A stretch of 64,000 bases of DNA from Aurifilum marmelostoma (Eukaryota; Ascomycota; Sordariomycetes; Diaporthales; Cryphonectriaceae). Location: the NCBI GenBank assembly GCA_027559495.1, contig JAMXSV010000004.1, positions 2,593,001 through 2,657,000 of the forward strand, given 5' to 3'. The translations under genes were made by a program, and so were the position numbers. Positions 32,701-45,300 of the stretch are shown here, one piece after another. Position 1 is the stretch's first letter. Every line of letters begins with the position of its first letter. Below the pieces are notes generated by a model, which was not told the DNA's origin, made no database searches, and saw only the letters and a program-made list of their open reading frames with translations.

Positions 32701-34803
32701 ATGCTGGACACTTTCGAGATAGTTACCACCTCAGGGGTTGTGGTGTGGTCTCGCAAGTGGGCACCTGTCAAGTCCTCCGTCATCAACAACTTTATCACGG
32801 ATGTCTTTGTGGAGGAGAAAAGTATTGCTGGTGTGCTGAAGACCAACAGCTCTGCCGCCAGCAATCCACCGTATAAGACCGATCAGCACACCCTGCGTTG
32901 GACATTTGTCAAGGAATTGGGTATCATCTTTGTTGTACGCCTCTGATCTGACGAGTTCGGCCCTCTATTCACTCTCTCACGCTCACTCGATCCTCCAAAG
33001 TGCTGACCATTGATTGTGTTTGTGCGATTATAGGCTGTGTACCGGTCGTTGCTACAGCTTTCCTGGACCGACAAGCTTGTTGATAACATCAAGACCATCT
33101 TCGTCCAGTTGTACGCCGATCAGCTTACCAAGCCCAACACGACCCAGATCGAGTGCCGAAGCTTCGACCAGTACTTCGACCAGCAGCTGCAGGAGCTGGA
33201 GCAGCTCGACGCGAAGAGCCCGGCCCAGCCCCAACCGGCTCATGCTGCAAACGAGAAGGATGCCGTCTCGGGAAAGCAGGGCGACGACCCTCCCTCGCCC
33301 AAGGACCACCACCACTCCGTCGAGTCCACGCCCGTCACCTCTCGGCCCTCCACTCCCGCGAACAACGGTCTGCTTCTTAGCGATACAAGCCCGGCGGCGA
33401 AGCTCTCGAGACGGGCTCGCAAGGCGGTCAACAGGACCAACTCGGCGCCAGCGTCTGGGGACGAGACAGCAGTTGGGCGCAAGGGGAAAAGTGTCAAACA
33501 GGGCAAGAAGGGCCGCAAGTGGGACGACGACGGGATGCCCACCGAGGAGGACGACAGCGTCAAACTTGACTACTCGGGGGCTGGGGCTGATGAGGCCGCG
33601 GTGGGGCGGTCCTCGGCCCTGGAGGAGGTAGATGCCTCGACGTGGGGATCGACGACCAAGGGCAAGTTTGTGCTCAAGGATCTCGGCGATGAGGTCCACT
33701 CCATGCTGGCCGAGGCGGAGGCGCAGAAGGCATCGGCCAAGACGGAGCCTTCTGGTGGTCTGGTAGGGTCCGGTCTGAGCGCCATCAGTGGCCTGTTCCG
33801 GAATATCGTTGGCGGCAAGACCTTGACCAAGGACGATCTCGCCAAGGCGATGAAGGGGATGGAGGAGCACCTGCTGCGCAAGAACGTGGCCCGCGAGGCG
33901 GCAGTGAGGCTCTGCGAGGGTGTCGAGAAGGAGCTGGTGGGGGTGACCACGGCCAATTTCGAAAGTATCAACGCGCGCATACAGAAGGCGATGGAGGCCT
34001 CGCTCACCAAGATGCTCACGCCAACGTCGTCTCTCGACCTCCTGCGCGAGATCGACTCCATCACCTCGCCCCCTGCAACATCGATGCGCAAGGCGCGGCC
34101 CTATGTCATGTCGATTGTCGGCGTCAACGGCGTTGGCAAGTCGACGAACCTGTCCAAGATCTGCTTCTTCTTGCTGCAAAACAAGTACAAGGTCCTTATT
34201 GCGGCCGGCGACACGTTCCGGTCGGGGGCCGTTGAGCAGCTTGCTGTACACGTGCGCAACCTGAAGGAGCTGACGGCGCGGGAGGGCGGCGAGGTCGAGC
34301 TGTACCAAAAGGGCTACGGCAAGGATGCTGCGACTGTCGCCAGGGATGCTGTCTCGTACGCGGCCCAGCAAGGCTACGATGTTGTTCTTATCGACACCGC
34401 AGGACGGCGGCACAACGACCAGCGGCTGATGTCTTCGCTGGAGAAATTTGCCAAGTTTGCACAGCCAGACAAGATCCTGATGGTTGGCGAGGTTCGTATC
34501 CAATAACCCAGCGGTCCCCCTCTGTCTAGTCAGGATACAGGCACTAACATCTCACAGGCACTCGTTGGCACGGACTCTGTCGCTCAGGCGCGCAACTTCA
34601 ATGCGGCCTTCGGCTCGGTGCGCACACTCGATGGATTCATCATTTCCAAGTGCGACACCGTAGGAGATATGGTGGGCACGCTGGTGAGCCTCGTTCATGC
34701 GACTAACGTCCCTGTACTTTTCGTCGGCGTCGGACAGCACTACAGCGACCTACGAAACTTTTCTGTCAAGTGGGCTGTACAAAAGCTGCTCAACAGCAAC
34801 TAA
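32701..34803 (+). CDS. SRP101: Signal recognition particle receptor alpha subunit
   Basis: Three exons: 32701-32934, 33034-34491 and 34558-34803, all phase 0, giving 645 aa. Donors are GTACGC and GTTCGT, both weak; acceptors are TTATAG and TCACAG. The N-terminal SRX longin-like domain (MLDTFEIVTTSGVVVWSRKW) docks to the beta subunit at the ER membrane. A charged linker of about 200 residues follows, with KKGRKWDDDG. The SRP-type NG GTPase domain comes next: P-loop GVNGVGKST at 441-449, the AGDTFRSGAVEQL insertion-box region, DTAGR at 532, and the base-specificity motif SKCD followed by TVGDMVG in the last exon. It receives SRP-bound ribosomes for co-translational translocation. Size and order match fungal and human SR-alpha. 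Confidence 0.96.
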
Positions 34804-35846
34804 TTTTTAATTATACCTCTGTTCAATGCTTCAATTTCTGACCAGACACCCCCCCCCGGGGGCTCTCGGGTGGGAAACAACTGGTCTATTCTTTGTTGCA
34901 GCTTTTTTCCTTATGCGTATCTCTATAACTTGCATGTGTTCTGTTTACCTAGCCAGAGCTTACCGAGCTATTATCTTTCTTATGTCCTGAATATACAACC
35001 CGTAGCTCTGATCAAAGCAGTGGTTGGATGGTGATGAATAGCAAAGTGGTGACTACGTAATGAGTGACAGTGAAAATGAGCAGCAGCACCACATCGAAAG
35101 TCAAGGATCAACGTTGAGAGTAATTGAGTTATCCAATTTCTATTTCAGTCTGTATAGATTGTATGCATGCATTGAGTGATCCAATCCAGTAGATGGAGGA
35201 TTAAAAAACGAGATCGTTGGCCGATGAAACTCGAGAATAGAACAAGCAGCGACACGACCTGAAATCTCGGCAAGCGGGTATATAAGACATCGCAAAGCAT
35301 CAGCATCGTCCAGGAGGCGAGTAGAGACCCAACCCAAGATATAAGAACCGTGAGAGGAAAGAAATAAAACGAGATAAAAAAGACTTCAGCCCACCGGACC
35401 CGCCCATCCCAGCGTTTCACCCCATGATCAAGGGGGAAGGAAGGCTGCAGGGAGAGAACAAGGAATCATAAAAGACAAATAGCAGCAGCCAACGCCAGAA
35501 TATATGCAGCAGCAATACAGGGCTTCTCAGCTCAGAGGAAGAGCGCATCGTTAAGAGCAAAGGCAAAATGGAAGAGCAGTGATCCACCCATCCCCCAATT
35601 CGTCGACGACCAGGACCGGGTCGGAGTGGTATCATGTAAAGGAGACAGAATATGCGTCAGACAACCCAACCCGAGGGAGTAATCTCCACCTCATTAGCAA
35701 TTACAAGCAAGACAACGCCTGAGAGGGAGGAATGGGAGGAAATGTGAAGACAGAGGGAGAGAGATGGCCCCCAAGTATTGATCGAAGGCCTGCTTCTCCA
35801 CACAAGACTGTGCGATGCGATGGGGATTTCCGTCCTCGAGATGCCC
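34804..35846. other. Intergenic between convergent genes
   Basis: The 3' flanks of SRP receptor alpha (+) and areA (-). The TTTTTAATTATA stretch just after the SRP101 stop fits a polyadenylation region. The A/G-rich part near 35400-35760 is probably the areA 3' UTR. No gene seen. Confidence 0.55.
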
Positions 35847-38800
35847 TCACAGACTCATGGTCAGCCACTCCCATTCCTGTGGGCCCGTTCCGGTGCCGCC
35901 AGTTCCCATATTAAGCCCAGACTGGCTGGCTTGCATCCCCGTCATCATGCCGGGCCCAACCATGGGCCGCTGCGTTATGCCAAACCCGTTGGCCAGACCA
36001 AGGTTCGCCGAGTTGGACATGGCCCCGAAGCCGTTGCTCGAGCTGAGCGAGCGAGCTGCTTCATTAGAGCCCGTCGAGTTCTCGGGGCTATCAATGTCCA
36101 TGCTGCCCCCGTTGTCACCGCCTGCACTCTTGCTATGCCTGCGCTGTCGCTTGGCAGAGATGGCAATACTGCGGGGCATCGAGGCCGCTCCCGGCCCGGG
36201 CGCAGACTTGGGGGGAGCCGAGGCGATGGGGACTACACCCTTGCCGCCCACGGCTGCCGTCGCGCCGGGAAAGCTAGTCGGGCTGCTGCCAGCAGTATTG
36301 GCACCCGAGGCAAGGCCGCTGGCAGGAGACTCGCCAGAGTTCACGCTGGCAGCACGCGTAGTTGCCGGAGGTGTCGTTGCCTGGGAGGAGACGTTGGCCG
36401 CCGAAGACGAGATGTTCAGTGTCGAGTTCTTGCGGGTGTTTACGCCCGAAGACGTCGCGGATGCACTGATACTCGAGTTCTTCTTATTTGACCTCGTGCT
36501 CGTCCCACCAACAGGGCCACTGTTTCCAGACCCTCGGTTCCGCTTCTTGATGACGTCGGTCTTCAAGCTGAGAGGCCGCACGACTCCATGAAGCTTGAGG
36601 AATAGACCACAGGCATTGCAGAGGGGCTGGCCCTCGGGGTTGCGTCGCCAGAGGGGCGTGGTCTGGGTGAAGCAGTTGGTGCAGGTGGTCGGGGTAGACC
36701 CGTCTCCGGAGCTGTTGGCGGCACCCTGCAGATTCGTCGTCGAGCCGTGCTTGGATCCGGGTGGTGAGGATGGCCTGCTCGGGTTGACCGAGGAATATCC
36801 AGAGGTGTGTCCCGCCCCCTCGGCCTGTGGAGAGCTCGGGTTGGACTGAGCCAGGCGGTCGAAGGGGTGACCCCGGTTCACTGCGGGCGTCGACGCTGTG
36901 CGTGGTATCTTCTGACGTCGGTCTCCGCCCTGTCGGAACGACTGGCTGCGGCCGAGGCTGCCACTATCCCAGTCCCCATTGGTATCCACGTAATCTGTGG
37001 TGGTCCCGCCGATGGTGACCCGCTTGGCTCCGGGCGGACCACCTGGATACCGTGCTGCCTGAGTGCTAAACTGACCGGGCAGTGATGCGTCCCACTGCAG
37101 CGCGCTGCTGTGCGTGGGCAGCCCGTCAGCATCAAACTCAGTGGACGAGAAGTCCTGCGGCATGGTCATATTGCGGTCAGCAAAGGCGCCGCCGTCCTCG
37201 TCGCCATCGTCCGAGTCTGCGCCGAGGCTGAACATGCCATTGCTGTCGGGCATCATGCTCACCCCAGGAGATCTGACTGAATGGTCGGGGAACACCTGGC
37301 TGGGGTTGATGTGGCCAAAGCTGTTGGCCGTCGAGAACCCAGAAGAGCCGTCCGGGCCGGATGTGGTAGGGAACATGTGGTTGCCGGCAGCTGCGTTGTA
37401 CATGAACTGGTTCGGAAGCGAGTTTGCCATGCTATTCTGGGCAGGTCGGAAGGGATGCGGCTGTTGGTTTCGCACATCCATGGACCCGAAATAAAAGGGC
37501 TCAGAAGACTCGTTCAAAGGGTGAGGTGTCGAGACAGCTGACTGATACGCTGAGCCGGGAGGAGAGTAGTAGTCTGTGTTCTGGAGGCCAGATGACGCCG
37601 GCATAGAGGGGTTGTACATGGAGAATGGGCCGTGGTGCGCCATGGGAGAAGTTCCGGGGGAGAAGGTGAAGTGCTGCTGGAAGGGGCCGGCCGAGGTGAT
37701 GATCGGGTCGCTCTCCATCTGGAAGGTATCCAGGGGAAAAGGCACACCGGCAGCATGGCTGTGAGGATGGCCGCCGAGAGAGGAATTGGTGTTTGGGTTG
37801 TTGGCATTGGTGTGGTCGAGCGTGTACTCATGGAGATCCAGGTCGCCGTCGCCATTGATGCCAGACACATGGGGCGAGAAGTCAGCAGGACGCTTCCGGG
37901 TCTGGGAGAACGAGTCAGCTATTTGGCGCCCGGGGCTTGGACAGCAGACGCAAGATCGTGCGGGCAGGCGAAAAGAAGGAAAGGAAGAGAGTCATGACTC
38001 CCATAGTGGACGCCGTCCATGTCTCAGCAATAGCAGAAGCGCAACTTACCTGTCTCTCATCGATACTCGTTTTTCGATGGTGACGAGTGACGTAACCGAA
38101 CTCATGCTGTGCGTTGGGCGCATGGGCGGGCACAGGGACGGACTGGGGGACAAAGTGCGGCAGAGATGCCTGGCGGTGCTTGATTGGAATGGCGTGGATC
38201 TGGTTTCGGAGCGGCCTGTCACCACCCGGCTTCGTGATCTCTGGAGAAGGGCTGGGGCCCAGGCCAGCAGGAGGGGCCATGTTCTCGGCGATGATGAAGT
38301 CGTCCAGGTTCATGGGCTCCGCGTTGGAGGTATTGTGCTCGCTTGATTTTCGCAGCTGGGCAATGCCACTGGGAGTATTCTGCGTGGAGCTACTGAGTCT
38401 TTGTGCCGATGACGGCGACGGGTTAGCATCTTGTCCTCCCCGAGCAGTGATCCTGCTGTGTTCCTGTGTTCCTCTGAGGAGGGAGGTGGAGGTGGAGGTG
38501 GAGGCGGCGGCGGCGGCGGCGGCGGCACGATAGCCTTGCTACCAGCAACCAGATAGAATCTGTGTGCATACCTGGCAGGATCATGAGCCTTTTGGCTCTG
38601 CTTCTTCAAGTTGGTATGCATCATGCGCCAGGTGAGGTTCTCCATGCGCTCGTGGTTGGGCAGGTTCTGCTTCGTCTTGGCAAAATACCGCCAGACCTGG
38701 GTCGCCAGCGGGTCCTCCTTGGCCATCTCCTCAGGGCTCATATTCATGCCGGCCAGGCCGTCGTCGAATGCGCCAAGTGTGTCCGTCCTGGACAGTGTGG

Positions 38801-39086
38801 TCTGCGCCGCCATGACCCTATCCGAGAGGTCGAAACGAAGCTGCTTTACCGTGTCGTGCAGCCCTGTGGTCCGTCTAGTGTCGCCAGCGCTGGCACCTTT
38901 TGCGGAGGAGGAGGAGGAGGAGGCGGCTGCAGTACCGCTGATCCTGCTGCTGACTGCAGTACTGCCCTCGGGGGAAGTCATTGCTTCGGCGCCGTTGTCG
39001 GCGGATTGGCCAGGCCTTCGTGGAAATCGCCAGTCGTGTTCTGTTGTGGTGGGATTTAGGGGACTCGACCTCGATATGGCAGCCAT
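35847..39086 (-). CDS. areA: AreA/NIT2 nitrogen-regulatory GATA transcription factor
   Basis: Three exons: 38572-39086, 38050-38473 and 35847-37901 (phases 2 and 0), giving 997 aa. Landmarks: EHDWRFPRRP near the N-terminus; the conserved AreA block VWRYFAKTKQNLPNHERMEN (about 130-150); SGIAQLRKSS; the MNLDDFI acidic motif. A single C-x2-C-x17-C-x2-C GATA finger (TTPLWRRNPEGQPLCNACG) starts near residue 720 and is followed by a basic tail. The terminal EWEWLTMSL is the element that NmrA-type co-repressors recognise. AreA activates genes for secondary nitrogen sources when ammonium and glutamine are scarce. Intron 1 (98 nt) ends in a CCG/CCT tract and has a second possible acceptor 15 nt downstream (ACACAG), giving a five-residue difference. 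Intron 2 is 148 nt. Upstream lies the gene-poor block. Confidence 0.96.
38481..38526. repeat. GGT/GGA/GGC trinucleotide tract inside areA intron 1
   Basis: An imperfect GGN repeat, with pure GGC at 38503-38526. On the gene strand it forms the pyrimidine-rich CCG/CCT stretch leading to the intron 1 acceptor. If retained, it would encode about 15 prolines before shifting the frame. Confidence 0.85.
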
Positions 39087-39336
39087 GTCCCACGAACGAG
39101 TCGGTCGAATCGTTGATTTTGATTTTTGGGGGCGTTCGTTAAATCCGCTTGGGAAGAGGGGATTGGTCTGGTGTGGTGGGAGAGGAAGGGGGGGGGAAAA
39201 AAAGGCGGGAGGAGGGCGGCGGCCAAGATGGGGGGGGAATCTTGGACTTGTACCCAGCCCAGGCCTCTAAGGTAGGTTAGAGAGGTAGCGCAGTAGAGAG
39301 GTAGGTAGGTGTGCGTGTGTCTGTGGTGTGTGTGTA

Positions 39337-39354
39337 TGTGTGTGTGTGTGTGTG
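39337..39354. repeat. TG dinucleotide microsatellite
   Basis: Nine TG copies about 250 bp upstream of the areA start codon, inside a longer GT-rich tract. Confidence 0.9.
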
Positions 39355-42300
39355 TGCCTGCCTCTCTTTCTTCCCCACGCTCGGCTGGCTGCAGTGACCT
39401 GGATTCGGTCACTCTTCTTTGCACCCGTAGTTAACTCGCTCCCGTAACTTGTACCACTAGCCCTCTAGCGCAACAAGGTCCGTCGCCTTCAGCCTACCCA
39501 CTTGTACACACGAGCCAGCCAACCGAGAGCGGTAATAAGATCGTGGGGGGGACCTGGAGAAGGAGAGAAAGACAGGAAAAAGAGAGAGCACGACTCAGGA
39601 GAGTATGCTGCTATGGGTGTAAGTTTCGAGGGCCAAGACGAGCCAAAACGAGTCGCGCCGACAAGAAAAGGATTCCCTCGTCACACTCTCTTGCTTTTCC
39701 TTTTCTCCTTCCTCTTCTCTAGGCCTCTTCAAAAAAAAAAAAAAAAACAAATTTCAGTATGATGATGCGTCTCTGTCTGCGTGTCTGTCGACGGTCGCTA
39801 CGATAGTACGTACTACGTATGCACCACCGCTGCAGAAAGTGGGAACATGTCGAATCTAGCCAGGCAGGGTGCAGGACCCCCCAGTTGCGAGAGAGAGGCA
39901 GAGAGGGAACTTTGTGGTCGTTGTGGTTGTGGAGAGTCTCACTCAGTCTGATGAGGCCCTCACTCCACCTTCTAGCCTCTTGCATCTGACCTTGCTACTC
40001 TGATCCCAGCATCTCGTAGGCGTCCGCAGGCCTTTCTTTCGGTCTAACACGCATCAGCAAAGGCCTAAGGGTGGGACCCTTCCTGCGCGGTGGATCTCTT
40101 GCACGCGAAGGTGGGCGGTCCACTCCTGATGCACAAGCAGAACTGGAGGGGACCAGGCCTTGTTGCTGCTGCTGCTGCCCCTGCTGCCCGCTGCTGCTGC
40201 CACCGCTGCTGCCCTGCTGTCCTTGCCTTGCTGCTATTGGTGCTACTAGCTTGAAGGCAGAACGGACCAGGGCCCTGGACTCTGAGAACTTTGTTGCAGA
40301 TTTGGTGGTAAAATTCCCGCCGAACCTCCGGTCCTGGCCCCTAGCCCTGGTCCTGTTCCCTCGTCCTCCCCCTCCTCCACCTAGGTTCCCCTCCCGTCCC
40401 CAGCAAGTTGCTACTGTACTTGGTGATCTCATCCTGCGCATCTTGGTCATCCTGATGACCTCGCGATTCTGTGGTTGGGCATCCGAGGTGATGAACAGCC
40501 GCACGCTGGTTCCCGGCATGTTCATTGTTAGTCTGACTCGTAGAACCTCGGGAGGTCTGCCGTGTCAACTAAGAAATGTTGTACATGACATTGCCCCATT
40601 AGCCTTATGCCCGGTGACGCAGTTCTGCTCAAGAGATGCTCGGAATCTCCTGCTGGGCGGACGGGCGGGCGGCCTGCACTTTAGCCGTCCGACTCGTTCT
40701 GGCTCGGCGCTGCCTACCATAGTAGTCCTTGCAACAGAAAGCCCTGTTCCTTGTCTGGAGACGACCCAATCCATGATTTCTTTCCCCTTCTGTACCTTTT
40801 TTTTCCTGCTTGTCCTCTCCTCTTGTCCCCTTATGTGTCTCCTGGGGGACGGGACATGACAGGTGCAACTAATTTCAGGACCACTTCGGATCCGACGAAC
40901 AGTCAGGGACGGGCAATCGTATATGCGAACCCCGCCACGGATGAGGAGATGAAGATCGAATTGTTGGTTTATTCATGGGGCTGGGTGGGTGAGGTTTAGG
41001 TTCTCTTCCCAGTACAAATCGTCACTACACAAGAGGAGCAGTCACTCCGGTACGCATGCCTCTTTGCAGCAGCGGTGCCAGTGCCGCTCGTATGCGGACC
41101 GTCGGTATCCTCCCCCCTCCCTTCTTCTCCTCCTCCAAAGCAAGCAGCACGGATCACTATGTACGTGGTAGTCGTGCATCGTAACGAGTTGCTTGTGAGA
41201 CGAGGGGGGAGGGAAGTTGGTGATGGTGCGGCGTATTCATACAGGGGGCCGGCAAGCGTGGGGTGTCTTCCTGCACAAGGACCAAGTAGTACTGAACAGC
41301 GGCAGGGGTTAGAATTGGGTGGGCCGTGATCGGCATGGGGAGGGGGGGCCATGCCCTCAGTACCACGCTGCTGCTACCAAGAGCTGTGCCTAGTACCGTA
41401 ATATTACAGTAGTAGCTCCAACGGTGACGACTGGAACGGCTCTAGAGGGCTGGCGCCATGCGAGCAGAGGTATGCAAGGCAGAGAGAGCTACCAGAGCCA
41501 GGTTTGCTACCAAGCAGATCGACCTGACGGGCACGGATCGAGACCTTCTTCCTGTTTTGGCTTTCCGGCCATGGGCACAGACATAAGCAAGCTGGCGTCT
41601 AGCCTGTCCCTCGGGCGTGTGCCCTATACCATGAGTATTATACCACATAGTTATTTCAGACACTCCAGCGCCGTACAAGACAGCCAAAACACTTGCGCTG
41701 GTTGCCACGAGTCTGTGGAGGCGTCGACGGAGCTGTTAATAGACCAAGTGGATCGCGCCGAGATACCCCAGGTGCCCAGCATGGAGTACGGTGGGACGAT
41801 ATTGGAACAAGCCAACGGTCCTGTTCAGTTCGCATTTCCAAACCTGACTCCCGAGGCCCGAGGCCGCTGCTGATCGTATACATGGCATAGCAGCGCAGTA
41901 GTAAGGAGGTTGAGCCTCCACTCGATGTGAGTTTAGTGATGACCGGCCACACCTACGGGGGTGAGACGAGCTCAGGCGAGGCGAGGCTAGGCGAGTACTG
42001 TGTAGGAATTCCCACCTGTGCACACAGCACACTCTGGTTTGCCATCTCGCATCCAATAATGTCGACAGCGGAATCTGACCGTGCACACTGCAACCTCAGG
42101 CCGGACGGGCGGGGCCAAGAAGAAAGAGGAGCCCTGGCGCGTGAAACTGTACTCTGGAGACGGCTGGACAGAGCGTACAGGCGGCGAAGGACCCTGAGAT
42201 CGGGTTCTGCCGTGCTGCTGTGGGTGCGGGAGGCGGAAGTGAGAGAGCTACTTAGTGCCCAGGCCCACTCCAGGTTCAAAGGGCACGGGAGAATGCAAAT

Positions 42301-45300
42301 CCAGAGCCCAAGGCCGTCGGAAAGATGGGCCCTCGTTACTTCCGAGAAATGTTGTCTTTTGGAGCTCATCTTTTTCTTTATTTCTCTTTCCCCTTCTTGT
42401 CGACAGATTGCAGCAATCCAGACGAGTCTTGGTGGTCAGGTGTACCACTCGAGTGCGTCCTACATCGGAGGTGGACCCGGCAGCGAGAGAAGAGGAGGGA
42501 ACTCCTCTGCCGGCGGTCCAGGACTAGAGTATATCATCCGGTGTAGCAAGGCCTGCAGGTGTGGTAAAGAAGGGGCGGACGATGAGGTGTTCTCGGCGCA
42601 ACTTGATGGATCTCGCATCTCGTGTGGTGTGCAGCTGGAGTGGGGACTGGTTTGCCTCAGTGCCTCAGGCCTCACAAGGACCCATCCTCATCTTCGAGCC
42701 CACGGGTGTCGCTTGTAGATCTACTCTAGCAGGCTGTAGATCACTGTGCTTTTTGGTGCCTGACTTCTGGCGAGCCTCGCCACATTCTGCTGATGGGTGG
42801 ACTGCGATTTCTCGTTTTGCCATTGGATTTTCCCCGTGGCAAAGATGATTCGACCCACATAGTTTGTAGGACAGAGTGTGAGAGAAAGAAGAAGGTTCAA
42901 GTTCGGCTTCAAAATTTTTCTCTGAGCTTTCTTGCCATGCGGATTCCCAATGAATCTGGGTAGTGGGGAGGGGAGATCTGGAACCATGAACAACACACTG
43001 CAGATGTACGGAGTCGAAACTATGGTGTGCAGGCAAGGACAGGCAAGCCACACTGGTGGTACGGTGCATAGTATGGTAGGGCCAATCCAGCCTGTGCCTT
43101 CCTGTCAGGTCAGACGACAAGGTGTCTCGTGCTCAGGTCTGCTGAAATGTACCTTTGTTGTACCATCTTAGTAGTCCGTACATACTAACGGGACGCAACA
43201 AGTACATTGGCGTCTGGGGAAAGAGCGCAGGTGGCACTTGCTGGCAACTGCTCCTGTGCGACAGCAAAATGTACTTACTACGTACAGCATTGTCCATTGA
43301 GAAGTTACGTCTGGGTCGCACCTGGACAGCGCTCTCATCACCTGCATGAACAGCCTCGCTTCACGATTTAGGCCCTGGGTACCGTTCAAGGGCAAGCTGC
43401 ACGCACAGGCACGGGACCTGCTGCTGTGCCGTGATTGGCACCCCACCCCATCTCTGGGCGCAGGGTCCAAATGAGCCCCCTGGTCAGCCAACTGATTTTC
43501 CCTTCCTTCAGGCTTGAACATGTGGGACGCCTTCCCTCACACCGTTGTGCCTCTCGACACTCGACTGCTTGGCGATCCTGCTGCAGGCTTCCTCACCTGC
43601 CTACCTAGGAATACTCCCTATTCATATTCTGCATTATGCTGTCCATGATGCCACCTAGCCGCTCTAACCACCCAAATAATGCTTCTGTCCCTTTGTTTTT
43701 TTTTTCTTCTTCCTCCTGAGGGAGGGAAGAGAGGAGAGACGATAGAGGGAGGGCATGTCCAACTCACAAGAAGGAACCAACTCTCGATGCGAACAGCCGA
43801 TCGATGCGAAAGGTAACACTAGACGTGGTCCTGAGAGCTGTGGGTTCGAGAAGAGGAGGGTGCAGGAGACTGGGCTGGGCTGGGCTGGACGCCCTTGGTA
43901 CAGAAGCATTCGATGCGACCCGATGCAACCTTCGTACTACCAGAGTGCAGTAGCAACCACAAACAACTCTGCTGGACCACGCAGGCCTGCCCGTGACCAC
44001 CGACCACGCCTGGTCCCCCACACCTGCGCCGACTGACCCATGGCTTTTGGTCTCCAGTACCATTGGTCAGTCCCTTCAGGGTATGTGAGAAGCCCCCACG
44101 ACATCGGCCGGGGAGCCTTGACAGACTGCGGGGCCATCCTCGAGTCCTCGCAACGTCCCCTGCCCTGACATCTTTCCGAGAATTCTGCTATAGATCTCAC
44201 ATATTTGCCAGGAAGCATGGTGCACGGCGTGTCGAGCATCTCCAGAGACAAAAACTCAAAAAACCATGTCAAGATACCAGGCAATCCCTAGCTCCCACGA
44301 CGGGGTCCCCGCACTGGCTGACTGAGTCCAAGCAACAGCACGCCGTCTCTAAGCATGTGAGAATGGGGTGGGTGAAGATGCGGTTCCGAGACCACCCGTC
44401 GCTCCATCCTGTCCCGGTTCTCTCCTAGCACAGAGGCGGGACCTGTTGCTGGCATCTTCCCAGCTTCAAGCGCCAGCCCGCCCCGGGGCATCCACGAGGT
44501 CCACGAGGAGTATCTAGAATTCATTGGTCAATTGCCGCCCAAAATGGAGCGCGGCGGTGCTGTCCATGAATCGTCCGACACCGCCCGATGTCTGTCTAGC
44601 TATTATAGTAAATGCATTTCCGTTCACGGCACTACCTCGTTCAAATTCCAGATGAAGAAGAGAGAGGCGACTCCTGAAGGGATGCAGAACCCATCCACCT
44701 GATGCAAAGTGGCGACAGAGGCGTCGCAAAGCCTCTCTCGCCTGGGCCTCAGAAACGTGGAGGAGTGGTGTGGCCTCACGAATCTCCAGCAGGATGAACG
44801 ATACCGTGCCGTCAATGCAAAACGCAGCATACGCAACATGCTACCTACAAATTTAGGCCGGCGTTGGTGTCGGTTCACAACAAAGTCAATCGTCACCGTG
44901 TCTCGGATGCTGGAACTCAGATCTCCAGCGGCTTGTCGCGACAGACTGGACCGCAAGAGCGACAGCACCTCACGAAACAGGACCACCACACCAGTACCTT
45001 CGTGTGTGTGGCTTGCTTGCCTGCTTGGTACCATGGATCTTCACACCAAGAAGCTTGTACTTGCGCTCTGGATTCGGCGAGCATCGACGCGTGCTCCGAT
45101 GCTGACACGGATGATCCTGGCGTCCGACCGGCTCACCCGCCAGCGTCGAATTGGCCCCATCCCCAGCGCTGACGAGGCTCCCAGCACTAGCATATGCGCA
45201 CTGGCCCAGAAGCATGCCAGCCTGTCGGGTCGACGGGATTTGTAAGTGCCATACGCTGCAGGGGCGGGGCAGATATAGTGCCACAGAACCATTTGTTGTG

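Noticed and set aside
33052..34503. 483-codon open frame antisense to SRP receptor alpha
   Set aside because: It mirrors a well-supported exon; GC-rich third positions in the real gene create stop-free antisense frames. No domain is recognisable.
39995..40525. 176-codon minus-strand frame with Gly and Gln runs
   Set aside because: Low complexity and overlaps a longer plus-strand frame (40071-40859) equally featureless; no start context or splice partners.
41927..42718. 263-codon plus-strand frame in the gene-poor block
   Set aside because: No signal peptide, domain or conserved motif; an opposing frame overlaps it. Kept as unsupported rather than a gene.
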